A DNA stretch of 14,015 bases from Paracoccaceae bacterium (GCA_024742655.1 JANSYB010000012.1:1-14015), one strand, 5' to 3'. Positions 1 to 7,339 are shown, numbered from the stretch's first letter. Notes: generated by a model from the sequence alone, not told the origin. Made by a program: numbers and translations.

Positions 1-149
1 AGCCGCGACCGTTTGAGCGGCGCCACCCCGGCGGGCCGGCCCAGCATCAGTTCCAGTTCCGCGGGCGTCAGCGCCCAGAATTCATGCGGCCGCAGGCCAA
101 GGCCCCGGATCCCGGCCTGCATCAGCAGGGTCCAGTCGATCCGAGTCAT
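1..149 (-). CDS. GTA tail assembly chaperone, orfg10.1-like (partial)
   Basis: This is the first 49 codons of a gene cut by the left window edge. The protein begins MTRIDWTLLMQAG and contains HEFWALTPAELELMLGRP, the pattern of the small phage tail assembly chaperone found after g10 in Rhodobacterales GTAs. By family knowledge such chaperones help load the tape-measure protein during tail tube assembly and are not expected in the finished particle. The start is set by an ATGA overlap with the g10 stop: ATG at 149-147 and TGA at 148-146. That spacing implies translational coupling, or a relation like the overlapping chaperone pairs of long-tailed phages. The C-terminus lies outside the window. 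The family call is good on sequence and context, but the exact role is inferred. Confidence 0.8.
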   Translation of the reverse strand, partial: MTRIDWTLLMQAGIRGLGLRPHEFWALTPAELELMLGRPAGVAPLKRSR

Positions 150-472
150 GGCCCTGCGTCGGTTGGCGGGGCAAAGGCCCGCGCCAGTAGTTGCGCCGCC
201 GCGCGCGCCGCGGCCACTGGCCCGCCCTCGATCTCGGCGGCGACCAGATCGGCCGCCGCCCCACGCCAGCCGCCCCCGCGCAGACCCGCCACGATCAGGG
301 CCAGAACATCGCGGCTGGAAAACGCCCCGCTCTCGAACCGCTCCACCAGTCCGACAAGCGTGTCGCTGCCCAGCCCGGCCTCCAATTCGGCCAGTGCACC
401 CAGCGTCAGTTTCAGAACGTGCCGCTCGCCGTCGATGATCAGCGCCACCTCACCTGCCCAGGGGTTCGCCAT
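146..472 (-). CDS. GTA tail tube chaperone family protein, orfg10-like
   Basis: A 108-residue protein beginning MANPWAGEVALIIDG. It has a short beta-rich N-terminus (EVALIIDGERHVLKLTLGAL) followed by Ala/Leu-rich helices and GGWRGAAADLVAAEIEGG, as in the GTA-specific tail chaperone family. It lies directly after the tail tube gene and before the second chaperone, the place where long-tailed phages keep their tail assembly chaperones. The g9 stop is only 4 nt upstream, and the ribosome binding site (GAGG) overlaps that stop. The gene ends in an ATGA overlap with orfg10.1. The most likely role is to bind the tape-measure protein during tail building. No catalytic motif is visible. Confidence 0.85.
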   Translation of the reverse strand: MANPWAGEVALIIDGERHVLKLTLGALAELEAGLGSDTLVGLVERFESGAFSSRDVLALIVAGLRGGGWRGAAADLVAAEIEGGPVAAARAAAQLLARAFAPPTDAGP

Positions 473-476
473 CGCC

Positions 477-890
477 TCAGATCGCCGTGAAGGTCAGTTG
501 CCCGGCCGAGTTCAGCGACAGCTCATAGGTCGCCTCGCCGTCGTGGTTGCCCGCATATTCGATCGAACCCACCTGGAACGGGCCCTCGATGGTGCCGAAA
601 TCCGGGATCACCACCTGGAAATCCGGCATCTCGCCATCGAAAAAGATCTGGCGCGCGCGCTCGTCGCTGGCCTCGTCCCGGAAAATACCCGAGCCGCTGA
701 TCGACGCCGATTTGACGCCCGCCCCGGCCAGAAGCTCGCGCCAGCCGCCCGCCGATTCCAGGCTGGTGACATCCACGCTTTCGGCGTTGAAGCTGACCCG
801 CGTGGCCCGCAGACCGGCGACCGTCTGGAAATTGCCGTCGCCCGTCAGGTCGATCTTGACCAGCAGGTCCTTGCCGTTTTGAACTGCCAT
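477..890 (-). CDS. GTA major tail tube protein, orfg9-like (TP901-1 type)
   Basis: A 137-residue protein beginning MAVQNGKDLLVKID. It shows the features of the TP901-1/phi13 family of phage major tail proteins: an early strand followed by FQTVAGLRATRVSFNAESVDVTS, then GWRELL, the SISGSGIFRDEASD segment, and a C-terminal strand pair around GEATYELSLNSAGQLTF. These proteins stack as rings to form the tail tube through which DNA passes. GGAG lies about 9 nt upstream of the ATG. The gene follows the tail terminator gene by 18 nt and precedes the chaperone by 4 nt, so it sits in the tail part of the cluster. Length and composition are normal and the frame is intact. Confidence 0.92.
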   Translation of the reverse strand: MAVQNGKDLLVKIDLTGDGNFQTVAGLRATRVSFNAESVDVTSLESAGGWRELLAGAGVKSASISGSGIFRDEASDERARQIFFDGEMPDFQVVIPDFGTIEGPFQVGSIEYAGNHDGEATYELSLNSAGQLTFTAI

Positions 891-908
891 TGTTCTGTCT
901 CCGAATGA

Positions 909-1328
909 TTAGGGATTTGGTGTATCGTCCACGCGCGCCCTGAACGTCAGGTCGATCCGGCGCAGATCGCCGGTGCCTTCGCGCTGCGCCCGCGCACGGT
1001 AGAAATGCAACCCGGCCAGCCGGCCGCGCGATAAACTCAGATCCTGGTCGACCAGCGCATCGCTGATCGCCGCGGCCACCTGTTTGGCCGCCAGAAAACC
1101 CGCGCCGTCGGTCACCACCGACACGGTAAACCGATGCCATGCCCCATGGCCCGACCGGTCCGAGCGTACGCGCGCCTGCTCGGGGCCAAGCGTGACGTAA
1201 AGCGACGGCAGGTTTCCCGGCGGCAACGCGTCGTAGATTGCGCCATCCGCCAAAGACGCCAACGTCGCATCGTTGACCAGAGCCTGGAATACGGCCTCTT
1301 GCAGGGCCGCGGACACGCCATAGCTCAT
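909..1328 (-). CDS. GTA tail terminator, orfg8-like (DUF3168)
   Basis: A 139-residue protein beginning MSYGVSAALQEAVFQALVND. The order is an N-terminal helix, then GAIYDALPPGNLPSLYVTLG, a central strand block with AWHRFTVSVVTDGAGF, a helix AAKQVAAAISDAL, and a closing beta hairpin with RIDLTFRARVD. This is the pattern of DUF3168, the tail-completion/tail-terminator fold of long-tailed phages. The protein should cap the tail tube and join it to the head stopper. The ATG overlaps the g7 stop as ATGA, and a strong AGAGGAGG ribosome binding site lies just upstream. Orthology to R. capsulatus g8 follows from order and motif; the fold assignment is family knowledge. Confidence 0.88.
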   Translation of the reverse strand: MSYGVSAALQEAVFQALVNDATLASLADGAIYDALPPGNLPSLYVTLGPEQARVRSDRSGHGAWHRFTVSVVTDGAGFLAAKQVAAAISDALVDQDLSLSRGRLAGLHFYRARAQREGTGDLRRIDLTFRARVDDTPNP

Positions 1329-1663
1329 ATCGCGACCTCCTCTTCACAAAAACATGTCAGATATCGTGCGGCGCCATCGCGTTCCGCCACGGACTCGATC
1401 CGAAACAGTCGCAGGCCCTCGCGGAACCGTTGACCCGGAACCGGGCGCGAGGGCGCACCATAAGGCGCAGCGCGCACCGATATGCGATAGCCGGTCGAGG
1501 ACAGGCTGCCGCCTTCGCCCGCCGCCTCACGCCCCGTGCGCGCTGTGATCTCGGCCCAGAGCGTGCCCAGCTCCACCCATGTCTCGGTGTACCCCCCGGC
1601 GCCGTCCGGCATCCGGTCGACCCCTTCCAACACCAGCTTTCGGTTCAGTGTCACAACACCCAT
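1325..1663 (-). CDS. GTA head-tail stopper/adaptor, orfg7-like
   Basis: A 112-residue protein beginning MGVVTLNRKLVLEG. It contains GGYTETWVELGTLWAEI, the typical phage head-tail joining (SPP1 gp16/HK97 gp10-like) segment, then the strands YRISVRAAPYG and RFREGLRLFRIESVAERDG, and a terminal strand YLTCFCEEE. Members form a ring that closes the head exit channel and connects to the tail. The start overlaps the g6 stop (TGATG, one shared base) and the stop overlaps the g8 start (ATGA), so the three genes are translationally linked. Length is normal for the family. It is one of the small beta-barrel proteins that are hard to tell apart by eye, but position and motif agree. Confidence 0.88.
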   Translation of the reverse strand: MGVVTLNRKLVLEGVDRMPDGAGGYTETWVELGTLWAEITARTGREAAGEGGSLSSTGYRISVRAAPYGAPSRPVPGQRFREGLRLFRIESVAERDGAARYLTCFCEEEVAI

Positions 1664-2262
1664 CAGGCCGCTCCACCGCCCAGAAGGCGCACGGTGCGAT
1701 ACCGCTCGATCAGGCTGGTGACACCAAAGGGCATGTTGCTGTCGCCCATGCCGGTCTCGTTGCGATATTCATAGTAATGTGCCGCCAGCAGCAGAACGGC
1801 CTGGCCCAGATCCGCCGGCAGGCTGCCCCACTCCACCGCATAACCCGCGGTAAAGAAAATCTCGGCCACGCCACCGCCTGGAATGGCGGGCAGGCACGAC
1901 CCCGTCGGCCGGATCAGCGGACGCTGCCCATCGGGCACCAGCTGATAATGGTCCGACTCGATGATCTCCTCCTCGTCAAGACGGTTGCGCAGCACAAGCG
2001 ACGTGATGTCCGTGACCGGCGCCACCGGCAGGGCCTGCGCTTCGGCATCGCGCCAACGCGTCAACGTCCAGGAAAAATCCCGCTCGATCAGAATCTTGCC
2101 CGTGCGTGCCTCGATCGCTGCAATCGCCGCCCGCAGAAAGCTTTCCAAGACCGGGTCCTGTATATCCCCGTCGGAAAATCCCGTGCCCAGTCGCAGGTGC
2201 GACTTCAACTCGCTTAGCGGAAGAGCAGCCTGGGGCACCGCGGTTTCTTCGATTAACATCAT
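1663..2262 (-). CDS. GTA head-tail connector/adaptor, orfg6-like
   Basis: A 199-residue protein with the phage gp6-like head-tail connector pattern. N-terminal LPLSELKSHLRLGTGFSDGD is the usual opening of this helical family, followed by a long helix LESFLRAAIAAIEARTGK and DFSWTLTRW. The C-terminal part carries AVLLLAAHYYEYRNE, the long helix seen in HK97 gp6-type adaptors. The protein should form the ring beneath the portal. Two adjacent ATG codons (2262 and 2259) exist; GGAG lies 8 nt before the first, which I chose. It opens the third block of the cluster after a 150-nt gap with hairpins. The next gene overlaps its stop by one base. Confidence 0.88.
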   Translation of the reverse strand: MMLIEETAVPQAALPLSELKSHLRLGTGFSDGDIQDPVLESFLRAAIAAIEARTGKILIERDFSWTLTRWRDAEAQALPVAPVTDITSLVLRNRLDEEEIIESDHYQLVPDGQRPLIRPTGSCLPAIPGGGVAEIFFTAGYAVEWGSLPADLGQAVLLLAAHYYEYRNETGMGDSNMPFGVTSLIERYRTVRLLGGGAA

Positions 2263-2412
2263 GGGTTTACTCCAGAAATCCCGGACCCCTCCGGTGGTTA
2301 AGGCGCACGTCGCCTGCGTTGCCCGCCCGGAGGGGAGCCGCCCGACAACGCGTCACATCGGCAAACGCGCGCCCGGGCGGGGGCATCACGGCCCCCGCCC
2401 CATCCGGCCGCC
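2263..2412 (-). promoter_or_regulatory. Capsid-g6 intergenic region with two hairpins
   Basis: This 150-nt gap separates the capsid gene from g6. Twelve nt after the capsid stop there is a perfect 10-bp GC stem (arms 2375-2384 and 2391-2400, arm sequence GGGCGGGGGC) with a 6-nt loop. No T-run follows it on the minus strand, so it is not a classical intrinsic terminator. Nearer g6 a 9-bp inverted repeat (CCCCTCCGG at 2286-2294, CCGGAGGGG at 2327-2335) encloses a smaller AGGCG/CGCCT stem. Plausible roles are a stabilising 3' end for capsid mRNA, or partial termination and processing that raises capsid dose over the tail genes. The hairpins are seen; the role is inference. Confidence 0.6.
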
Positions 2413-3594
2413 TTAGGACAGGCCGAACTTCAACAGCTTGATCGCGGCGAAATCGCTCACGTCTCCGCCCACGCGCTTGGTGGCGTAGAACAGGACATGC
2501 GGCTTGGCGCTGAACGGGTCACGCAGAACGCGCAGGTCGGGGCGCTCGGCCACCGTGTAACCGGCGGCGAAATCCCCGAACGCGATCGCCATCGCGTCAC
2601 TGGCAACATCCGGCATGTCCTCGGCGATCAGCACGGGGTACCCCAACAGGCGCGCGGGTTCCCCGGCAGCCAGACCATCGGACCACAGGAACCGGCCGTC
2701 GGCATCCTTGAGCTTGCGCACCGCACCCGCGGTCTTTGAGTTCATCACGAAAGTGCCATTGGCGCGATACTCCGCCCCAACGGCATAGACGAGATCCACA
2801 ATCGCATCCGCGCCGTTGAAATCTCCATCCGCGCCGGTCGCGACATAGCCCAGGTTGCCCCAGCTCCAGCTGGCATTGTCCACGGTGGGATGCGTCAAAA
2901 ACCCGGAGGGCTTGTCCATGCCATCACCGCCGACAAAGGCCGCCGCCTCGGCACGGGCGAACTTGTCGGCGATCCGGCCCGCCAGCCAGGTTTCGATGTC
3001 GAACGCACTGTCATCCAGCAGGCGCTGGCTTGCCTTCGGCAGCGCGCTCAGCTCATGCAGCGGGATGGTGATCCGGTCGATCGACGGGGTCGACGTTTCG
3101 GTCGCATCCCCCGTTTCGGTGGCCCAGCCGTGACCGATATCGGTGTGATCGACCAGCACGTCATAGGACGTGGCCTCCACCTGCACCACGTTGGCGATGG
3201 CCCGGATCGACGCGGTGGAGCTCAGGACGCTCTTGATCGTCTCGGAGGTCTGCGGATCCACGAGGTAGCCCCCGTCGGCGGCCACGGCGCTCGACATCGC
3301 CTTGCCTTCCAGTTCCAGACCGCGCAGCGCGTCATCATCGCCCGAACGCAGATAGGCGTCGAACGCCTTCTGATGCGGCACGTCTGCCTCGGCGCGGGTC
3401 GAAAGAACCGGGCGCTGCGGCGTGAAAGATTTGCGTTCCATCTTCGTCATCTTGTCTTCCTGTTGTTGAAGTCGCTGTTGAATATCGGCCCGAAAGCCTT
3501 TGAAGTCGTTCATGAAACCCGCCACGGCAGACTTCACCTCGGACACCGGGGACACATCTTCCCCGACCCGAGACTTCACCTCGGTTTCGCTCAT
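2413..3594 (-). CDS. GTA major capsid protein (HK97 fold), orfg5-like
   Basis: A 393-residue HK97-fold capsid protein. Residues 1-55 are charged and helical (IQQRLQQQEDKMTKMERKSF near 38-57), the delta-domain type scaffold. The mature part probably starts near residue 99, at the GKAMSSAVAADGGYLVDPQ stretch, where R. capsulatus GTA capsid is also trimmed; the exact site here is inferred by analogy. Later motifs are AEAAAFVGGDGMDKPSGFL, FVMNSKTAGAVRKLKDADG and LLGYPVLIAEDMPD, all typical of phage HK97 major capsid proteins. The frame is open upstream to 3756, but the ATG at 3594 (MSETEVKS) gives the usual length and has GGGA about 9 nt before it. The protease gene ends 61 nt upstream. Confidence 0.95.
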   Translation of the reverse strand: MSETEVKSRVGEDVSPVSEVKSAVAGFMNDFKGFRADIQQRLQQQEDKMTKMERKSFTPQRPVLSTRAEADVPHQKAFDAYLRSGDDDALRGLELEGKAMSSAVAADGGYLVDPQTSETIKSVLSSTASIRAIANVVQVEATSYDVLVDHTDIGHGWATETGDATETSTPSIDRITIPLHELSALPKASQRLLDDSAFDIETWLAGRIADKFARAEAAAFVGGDGMDKPSGFLTHPTVDNASWSWGNLGYVATGADGDFNGADAIVDLVYAVGAEYRANGTFVMNSKTAGAVRKLKDADGRFLWSDGLAAGEPARLLGYPVLIAEDMPDVASDAMAIAFGDFAAGYTVAERPDLRVLRDPFSAKPHVLFYATKRVGGDVSDFAAIKLLKFGLS

Positions 3595-3655
3595 CGCTTG
3601 ATCCCGTTGTTGCAGGCGTCCGCAAACGCCCTGGTGGTTCTCGGCGCGCTGCTGA

Positions 3656-4210
3656 CTACATCCGCGCCATCTCCCGGCGGGCGTCCTCGATGGCCGCCGC
3701 CAATTCACGCAGGTCCGCATCGGCCAGGCTATCGCCCTTGGCCCCGACTCGCGCACTGGGCAGCATCGGAAAGGTCACCAGCGACACTTCCCACAGCTCC
3801 AGTTCCTTCAAGAGCCTGCGGCCCTTCTCGTTCTTGGCCGCCTTGACGGTGCGATACCCGATACTCAGACCGTCGATGGCCCGCGCCGCGATCAGCGCGG
3901 CGGCCTCGCGCGCCCGCGCCACGCTCTCCAGAAGGCGGCCCCTGACATAAAGGCCCCGCGCATCCTCGCGCACCTCGTCCCAAACGCCGATGGGTTGCGC
4001 CGGGTCGTGCTGCCACAGCATCTTGACCTGCCGCCCCTCCGCCGCAAGACCCGCCAGCGACGCGGCATAGGCCCCCGGCTCGACAATGTCGCCGCCACGG
4101 TCCTGATCCCCGAACAGGCTGGCATAGCCCTCGATGACGCTGCCATCCTTCACCGACAGATCTTCGTCAAAGCGGCAGAATTTCCGCTCCAGTCCAGTGT
4201 CGTTTTCCAT
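3656..4210 (-). CDS. GTA prohead protease, orfg4-like (HK97 family)
   Basis: A 184-residue serine protease of the HK97 prohead family (peptidase U35/S78 type). It trims the capsid protein's scaffold domain during head maturation. Visible elements are IEGYASLFGDQDRGGDIVEPGAY (residues 26-48), His68 in MLWQHDP, Ser116 in DGLSIGYR and Glu141 in LWEVSLVTFPM, matching the catalytic His/Ser and the conserved acidic position of the family. The frame is open to 4282, but ATG at 4210 has an excellent AAGGAGA ribosome binding site and starts at the family's usual place. A hairpin with one bulge (4228-4250) lies just upstream of that site. The capsid substrate is the next gene, as in HK97-type phages. 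Confidence 0.95.
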   Translation of the reverse strand: MENDTGLERKFCRFDEDLSVKDGSVIEGYASLFGDQDRGGDIVEPGAYAASLAGLAAEGRQVKMLWQHDPAQPIGVWDEVREDARGLYVRGRLLESVARAREAAALIAARAIDGLSIGYRTVKAAKNEKGRRLLKELELWEVSLVTFPMLPSARVGAKGDSLADADLRELAAAIEDARREMARM

Positions 4211-4274
4211 AGCCGATCTCCTTGTAAGGCCCGTTGCCACAAACGGGGCCGCCGCTTTGCTGTCTTCGCCGACG

Positions 4275-4577
4275 TCAACCACCCAAAACGTTGCCCTGCA
4301 TGACGAACGACATAAACCCGCCCAGGATCGCCGCGATAATCAGCCAGACCAGCCGCGAAATATGCCCGTCGATCTTCTCCAGCCGGCGGTCGATATGATT
4401 GAACCGGGCCTCCATGAACTTGCGTTTTTCCTCGCTGACGGCGCGTTCCTTCTCCATGGCGGCCACCGACAACTCCAGTGAGGTCAGTCGCTTTTCCACA
4501 TGCCGGAACATCGCCTGTGTGCTCTCGAACGGTGCAAAAAGCCGCTCCAGGTCGCGCGCATCGGGATCGTCGATCAT
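4275..4577 (-). CDS. GTA-associated coiled-coil membrane protein, orfg3.5-like
   Basis: A 100-residue protein lying between portal and protease, in the place of R. capsulatus orfg3.5. Residues about 20-72 form a charged, heptad-like helix (VEKRLTSLELSVAAMEKE, then EARFNHIDRRLEKIDGH). It is followed by one hydrophobic segment, VWLIIAAILGGFMSFVM (77-93), which looks like a membrane anchor. The likely topology is a cytoplasmic coil with a C-terminal tail anchor. The ATG overlaps the portal stop as ATGA and has a strong GGGGGAGG ribosome binding site. Function is not known from sequence. A membrane protein inside a head-assembly block is unusual; a scaffold, membrane tether or release-related role is only conjecture. 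Confidence 0.85.
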   Translation of the reverse strand: MIDDPDARDLERLFAPFESTQAMFRHVEKRLTSLELSVAAMEKERAVSEEKRKFMEARFNHIDRRLEKIDGHISRLVWLIIAAILGGFMSFVMQGNVLGG

Positions 4578-5758
4578 TCATCCTCCCCCAATGCGGGCAG
4601 GCCAAGAAGCGCGCGTTTTTCCGCATTGCTCAGGAAATCCGCTCCCGCCACGCGGGACCATTGCGCATCCCGCTCCGTTGCCAGTGCGGGTACCTGATCC
4701 AGATCGGGCTTCAGCTCGAACCGCTCGCCGCTGAACTGCGACAGCCAATCGGCCACCCCCGCCGCCACACGCATCGCCAGCGGCAGCACCGTCAGCCGGT
4801 AAAAGGCACGGTTGGCCTCCTGGTAATTGGAATAGGTCGCATCGCCCGGAATGCCCAACAGCATCGGCGGCACCCCAAAGGCCAGCGCGATCTCGCGCGC
4901 GGCGCTTTCCTTGGTCTTCTGGAATTCCATGTCACTGGGGCTGAAGCCCATCGGCTTCCAATCCAGTCCCCCTTCCAGCAGCATCGGCCGCCCGGCATTG
5001 CGCGCGCCCTGATGATGGCTCTCCATTTCGCTGACAAGCCGGTCATACTGATCGTTGGACAGGCTGCCCTGCCCCTCGGCCCCCTTGTAGACAATCGCCC
5101 CCGAAGGCCGCGCGGCATTGTCCAGCAAGGCCTTGGACCAGCGGCTTGCACTGTTGTGCACGTCCACCGCCTGCGCGGCCGCCTGAAGCGGTGAAAACCC
5201 GTAATGGTCGTCCTGCGGATGAAAGCTCTTGAGATGGCACACCACCGCCGGCCCCTCGGACACGTCGAAACGGTGCTTGCGCCCGCCCACGGCATATTCA
5301 TAGGCCACCGGCCAGCCATCGGCACCGGGCACCACGCTCATCCGGTCCGAGCGCAGAACGTGCAGTTCCATCGGCACCTGTCCCTCGCCGCCACCCACGG
5401 CCTCGACATAGGCGTTGCCCGTTAGCAGCAACTGACCGTAAAGCGCCTCGAAAAGCTCCGCTCGCCCCTGCGCGGGGTTCGGGCTGCGGATCAGGTCCAG
5501 AACGGGATGCGTGGCGAAACGCTCGTTCTCATCCTGCAGGACCAGCGACAAGGATGCCGCCGCCTCGGCCACCATTTTCACGCAGCGAAAGCCGACCGGG
5601 TTGCCGGCAAATCCGGTGCGCGTCAGGCTGACCGTGTCGCGCGGGCTCCAGGCCACGCGTCCCGCACTGTGCCACGCCGCAACCCGGCCCGTCGCGCTTG
5701 CCTTCTGCTCGGGCACCGCCTGCGCCACCCCGCCCTGCCGGAAGAAATCCAATATCAT
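4574..5758 (-). CDS. GTA portal protein, orfg3-like (HK97 family)
   Basis: A 394-residue HK97-type portal protein, which forms the dodecameric ring at one head vertex and is the docking site for terminase and connector. Family landmarks run in order: FAGNPVGFRCVKMVAEAAAS (50-69), HPVLDLIRSPNP, ELFEALYGQLLLTGNAYVEA, LHVLRSDRMSVV, DDHYGFSPLQAAAQAVDVHN, GLDWKPMGFSPSDMEFQKTK and ALAFGVPPMLLGIPGDATYS. All are standard for this family. The frame is open to 5818, but ATG at 5758 (MILDFFRQGG) gives the usual length and has AAGGAGA about 10 nt upstream; the upstream codon has no such site. The stop overlaps the g3.5 start as ATGA. The frame is intact. Confidence 0.95.
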   Translation of the reverse strand: MILDFFRQGGVAQAVPEQKASATGRVAAWHSAGRVAWSPRDTVSLTRTGFAGNPVGFRCVKMVAEAAASLSLVLQDENERFATHPVLDLIRSPNPAQGRAELFEALYGQLLLTGNAYVEAVGGGEGQVPMELHVLRSDRMSVVPGADGWPVAYEYAVGGRKHRFDVSEGPAVVCHLKSFHPQDDHYGFSPLQAAAQAVDVHNSASRWSKALLDNAARPSGAIVYKGAEGQGSLSNDQYDRLVSEMESHHQGARNAGRPMLLEGGLDWKPMGFSPSDMEFQKTKESAAREIALAFGVPPMLLGIPGDATYSNYQEANRAFYRLTVLPLAMRVAAGVADWLSQFSGERFELKPDLDQVPALATERDAQWSRVAGADFLSNAEKRALLGLPALGEDE

Positions 5759-5968
5759 CTCTCGCGGTCTCCTTGGTCTGCCTCGTTGCCGGGATCCTGT
5801 CCCGTCGTCTTGGGGCATCAGACGGTGAAAAGTTTACGAAAGGTTTATCAAACCGTGCGCAGGTCCCATCCGCGCCATGCCCCAACATTTTCCGCAAGGT
5901 GGGTTTCCAACCCACCCGTTAACCCTGCCATGAAAACCGGGGCGCCCCTCTCGGCGGCGCCCCGTCTC
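5759..5968 (-). promoter_or_regulatory. terL-portal intergenic region
   Basis: This 210-nt gap, the largest inside the GTA cluster, contains no convincing gene. It starts with the terminator-like hairpin described separately. A second perfect hairpin follows (GGTGGGTT at 5898-5905, AACCCACC at 5909-5916, 3-nt loop), then a relatively AT-rich stretch around 5826-5853 containing a GGTTT/AAACC stem. No pair of promoter hexamers at good spacing convinced me. The region may still hold an internal promoter or RNA processing sites, since it separates the packaging genes from the head genes. Confidence 0.4.
5933..5964 (-). terminator. Terminator-like hairpin after terL
   Basis: On the minus strand, 4 nt after the terL stop, a perfect 9-bp stem CGGGGCGCC/GGCGCCCCG (plus-strand arms 5938-5946 and 5956-5964, 9-nt loop) is followed by G and then TTTT. 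This is the form of an intrinsic terminator, but with a short U-tract, so it could be partial and act to lower or punctuate transcription into the portal gene. Confidence 0.5.
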
Positions 5969-7339
5969 TCAGACCGATCGCACCTGCGGCCGGCGCCACC
6001 GGGCCGCGGGTACGATCATCAGCTCGGTCAGCGCCCAGACCAGCGCATCGACCCGGTCCGGGCTGCCCTTGCCCTCGTACCCCTGCGCGGTCATCGCACA
6101 CATCTGGTCCTCCAGATCGGCCAGACCGCGCACATGCCGCACGCGCCCCTGTTCATACAGGGCGGCCACCGGCTCGGCCCGGGCCGCCTTGCCACGGCTG
6201 GCATGTACCGTCTTGACCGGCACCAGCGGATCGACCTGCCGGATCACCTCAGCCACCAGATCGCCGCCCTGGTTCACTTCGGCCACCAGCCGCTCGGCCC
6301 CGAACTGCTCCATCGCGCGGATCGCGGCACTGGCCCAGGCCGAGGGGGACGCGGCACCGACCGAACAGTCGGCCAGAACATAGGCGCACCAGTCCTGCAC
6401 CGGGCCTTGCGTCACCGCGCCGGCCACCACGATCCCGCATTCGTCGGAACTCATCCTGCCCGTCACCGGCGGGTCCACCGCCACGACGATCCGGTCCAAT
6501 TCGGGCACCGTGTCCACCCGCCCCGCCTCAAGACCGGTCGTTGTCCACAGCGCGCCATCGGCCTCGTCGATCAGCACACCGTCCAACTCCTGCCGTCCCA
6601 GACGTGTTCCGGCATAGCGCGCCTTGACCTCATCCAGGAAACTCTCCGCCAGAAAGGCCGCATTCGCCTCGGTCGGCGCACTCGTGGTCACGGTCGTATC
6701 CTGCTCCAGAAGTTCCTTCAGAACACCAACATTGCGCGGGGTCGTCGTGATGCAGACCTGCGGATGATCCCCCAGACGCAATCCGAATTGCAGCATGTCC
6801 CAGGTCTCGCGCGCCTTCTTCCACTTGGCCAGTTCGTCCACCCAGGCCCCGTCGAATTGCGGCCCGCGCAGGCTTTCGGGATCATGCGCGGAAAACGCCT
6901 GCGCGGTCGCCCCGTTGGGCCACAACAGCCGCTTGCGCGTGGCCTGCCAGACCGGACGGCGATCAGGCGGTGAACAGGCCAGGATCCCGCTTTCGCCAAA
7001 GATCATCACCTCGCGCACCTGGTCGATGGTCTCTCCCACCAGGGCCAGTCGCCGGCACCGCCCTGCATCCAGCGGGCGAGGGCCTTCCACCTGCGCGCGC
7101 ACCCATTCAGAGCCCGCCCGCGTTTTGCCCGCGCCGCGCCCGCCCAGGATCACCCAGGCCCGCCAGTCCCCCTCGGGCGGCAACTGATGATCCAGCGCCC
7201 AGAAATCGAACAGATACGGCAGGGCCAGGATCTCTCCCTGTCCCAAGGCATCAAGAAACTCCATCTGGGTTTCGGCGTCTTCTGAGGCGATCCAACAGGC
7301 CCCCGACCGCAAGCTGTGCAGCTTCGAGATCAAGGGCAT
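5969..7339 (-). CDS. terL: GTA terminase large subunit, orfg2-like
   Basis: A DNA-packaging motor, 456 residues from the chosen start. The N-terminal ATPase has a Walker A GGRGAGKT (66-73), a Walker B GAWVDE ending in Asp168-Glu169, and a TTTPR coupling motif (198-202). The C-terminal RNase H-like nuclease has Asp289 in VVAVDPP, Asp324 in LADCS and acidic residues in SPDRVDALVWALTEL (426-440). It drives headful packaging of host DNA into GTA heads. The start is uncertain: the frame is open to a TTG at 7381; ATG at 7339 overlaps g1 by 89 nt; ATG at 7264 (MEFLDALGQG) would give 431 residues and a 14-nt overlap. None has a strong ribosome binding site. ATPase and nuclease motifs are all intact. 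Confidence 0.93.
   Translation of the reverse strand: MPLISKLHSLRSGACWIASEDAETQMEFLDALGQGEILALPYLFDFWALDHQLPPEGDWRAWVILGGRGAGKTRAGSEWVRAQVEGPRPLDAGRCRRLALVGETIDQVREVMIFGESGILACSPPDRRPVWQATRKRLLWPNGATAQAFSAHDPESLRGPQFDGAWVDELAKWKKARETWDMLQFGLRLGDHPQVCITTTPRNVGVLKELLEQDTTVTTSAPTEANAAFLAESFLDEVKARYAGTRLGRQELDGVLIDEADGALWTTTGLEAGRVDTVPELDRIVVAVDPPVTGRMSSDECGIVVAGAVTQGPVQDWCAYVLADCSVGAASPSAWASAAIRAMEQFGAERLVAEVNQGGDLVAEVIRQVDPLVPVKTVHASRGKAARAEPVAALYEQGRVRHVRGLADLEDQMCAMTAQGYEGKGSPDRVDALVWALTELMIVPAARWRRPQVRSV

Noticed and set aside
5819..5915. Small open frame upstream of portal that could be an extra GTA gene
   Set aside because: It is only an upstream stretch of a frame overlapping portal in another register. 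It has no ribosome binding site or family features and is interrupted by the hairpin region.
5507..6973. 488-codon open frame on the plus strand across portal and terL
   Set aside because: It runs antisense to two genes with unmistakable motifs. Its protein is rich in Arg, His, Pro and Gly with no domain, as expected of a high-GC antisense shadow.
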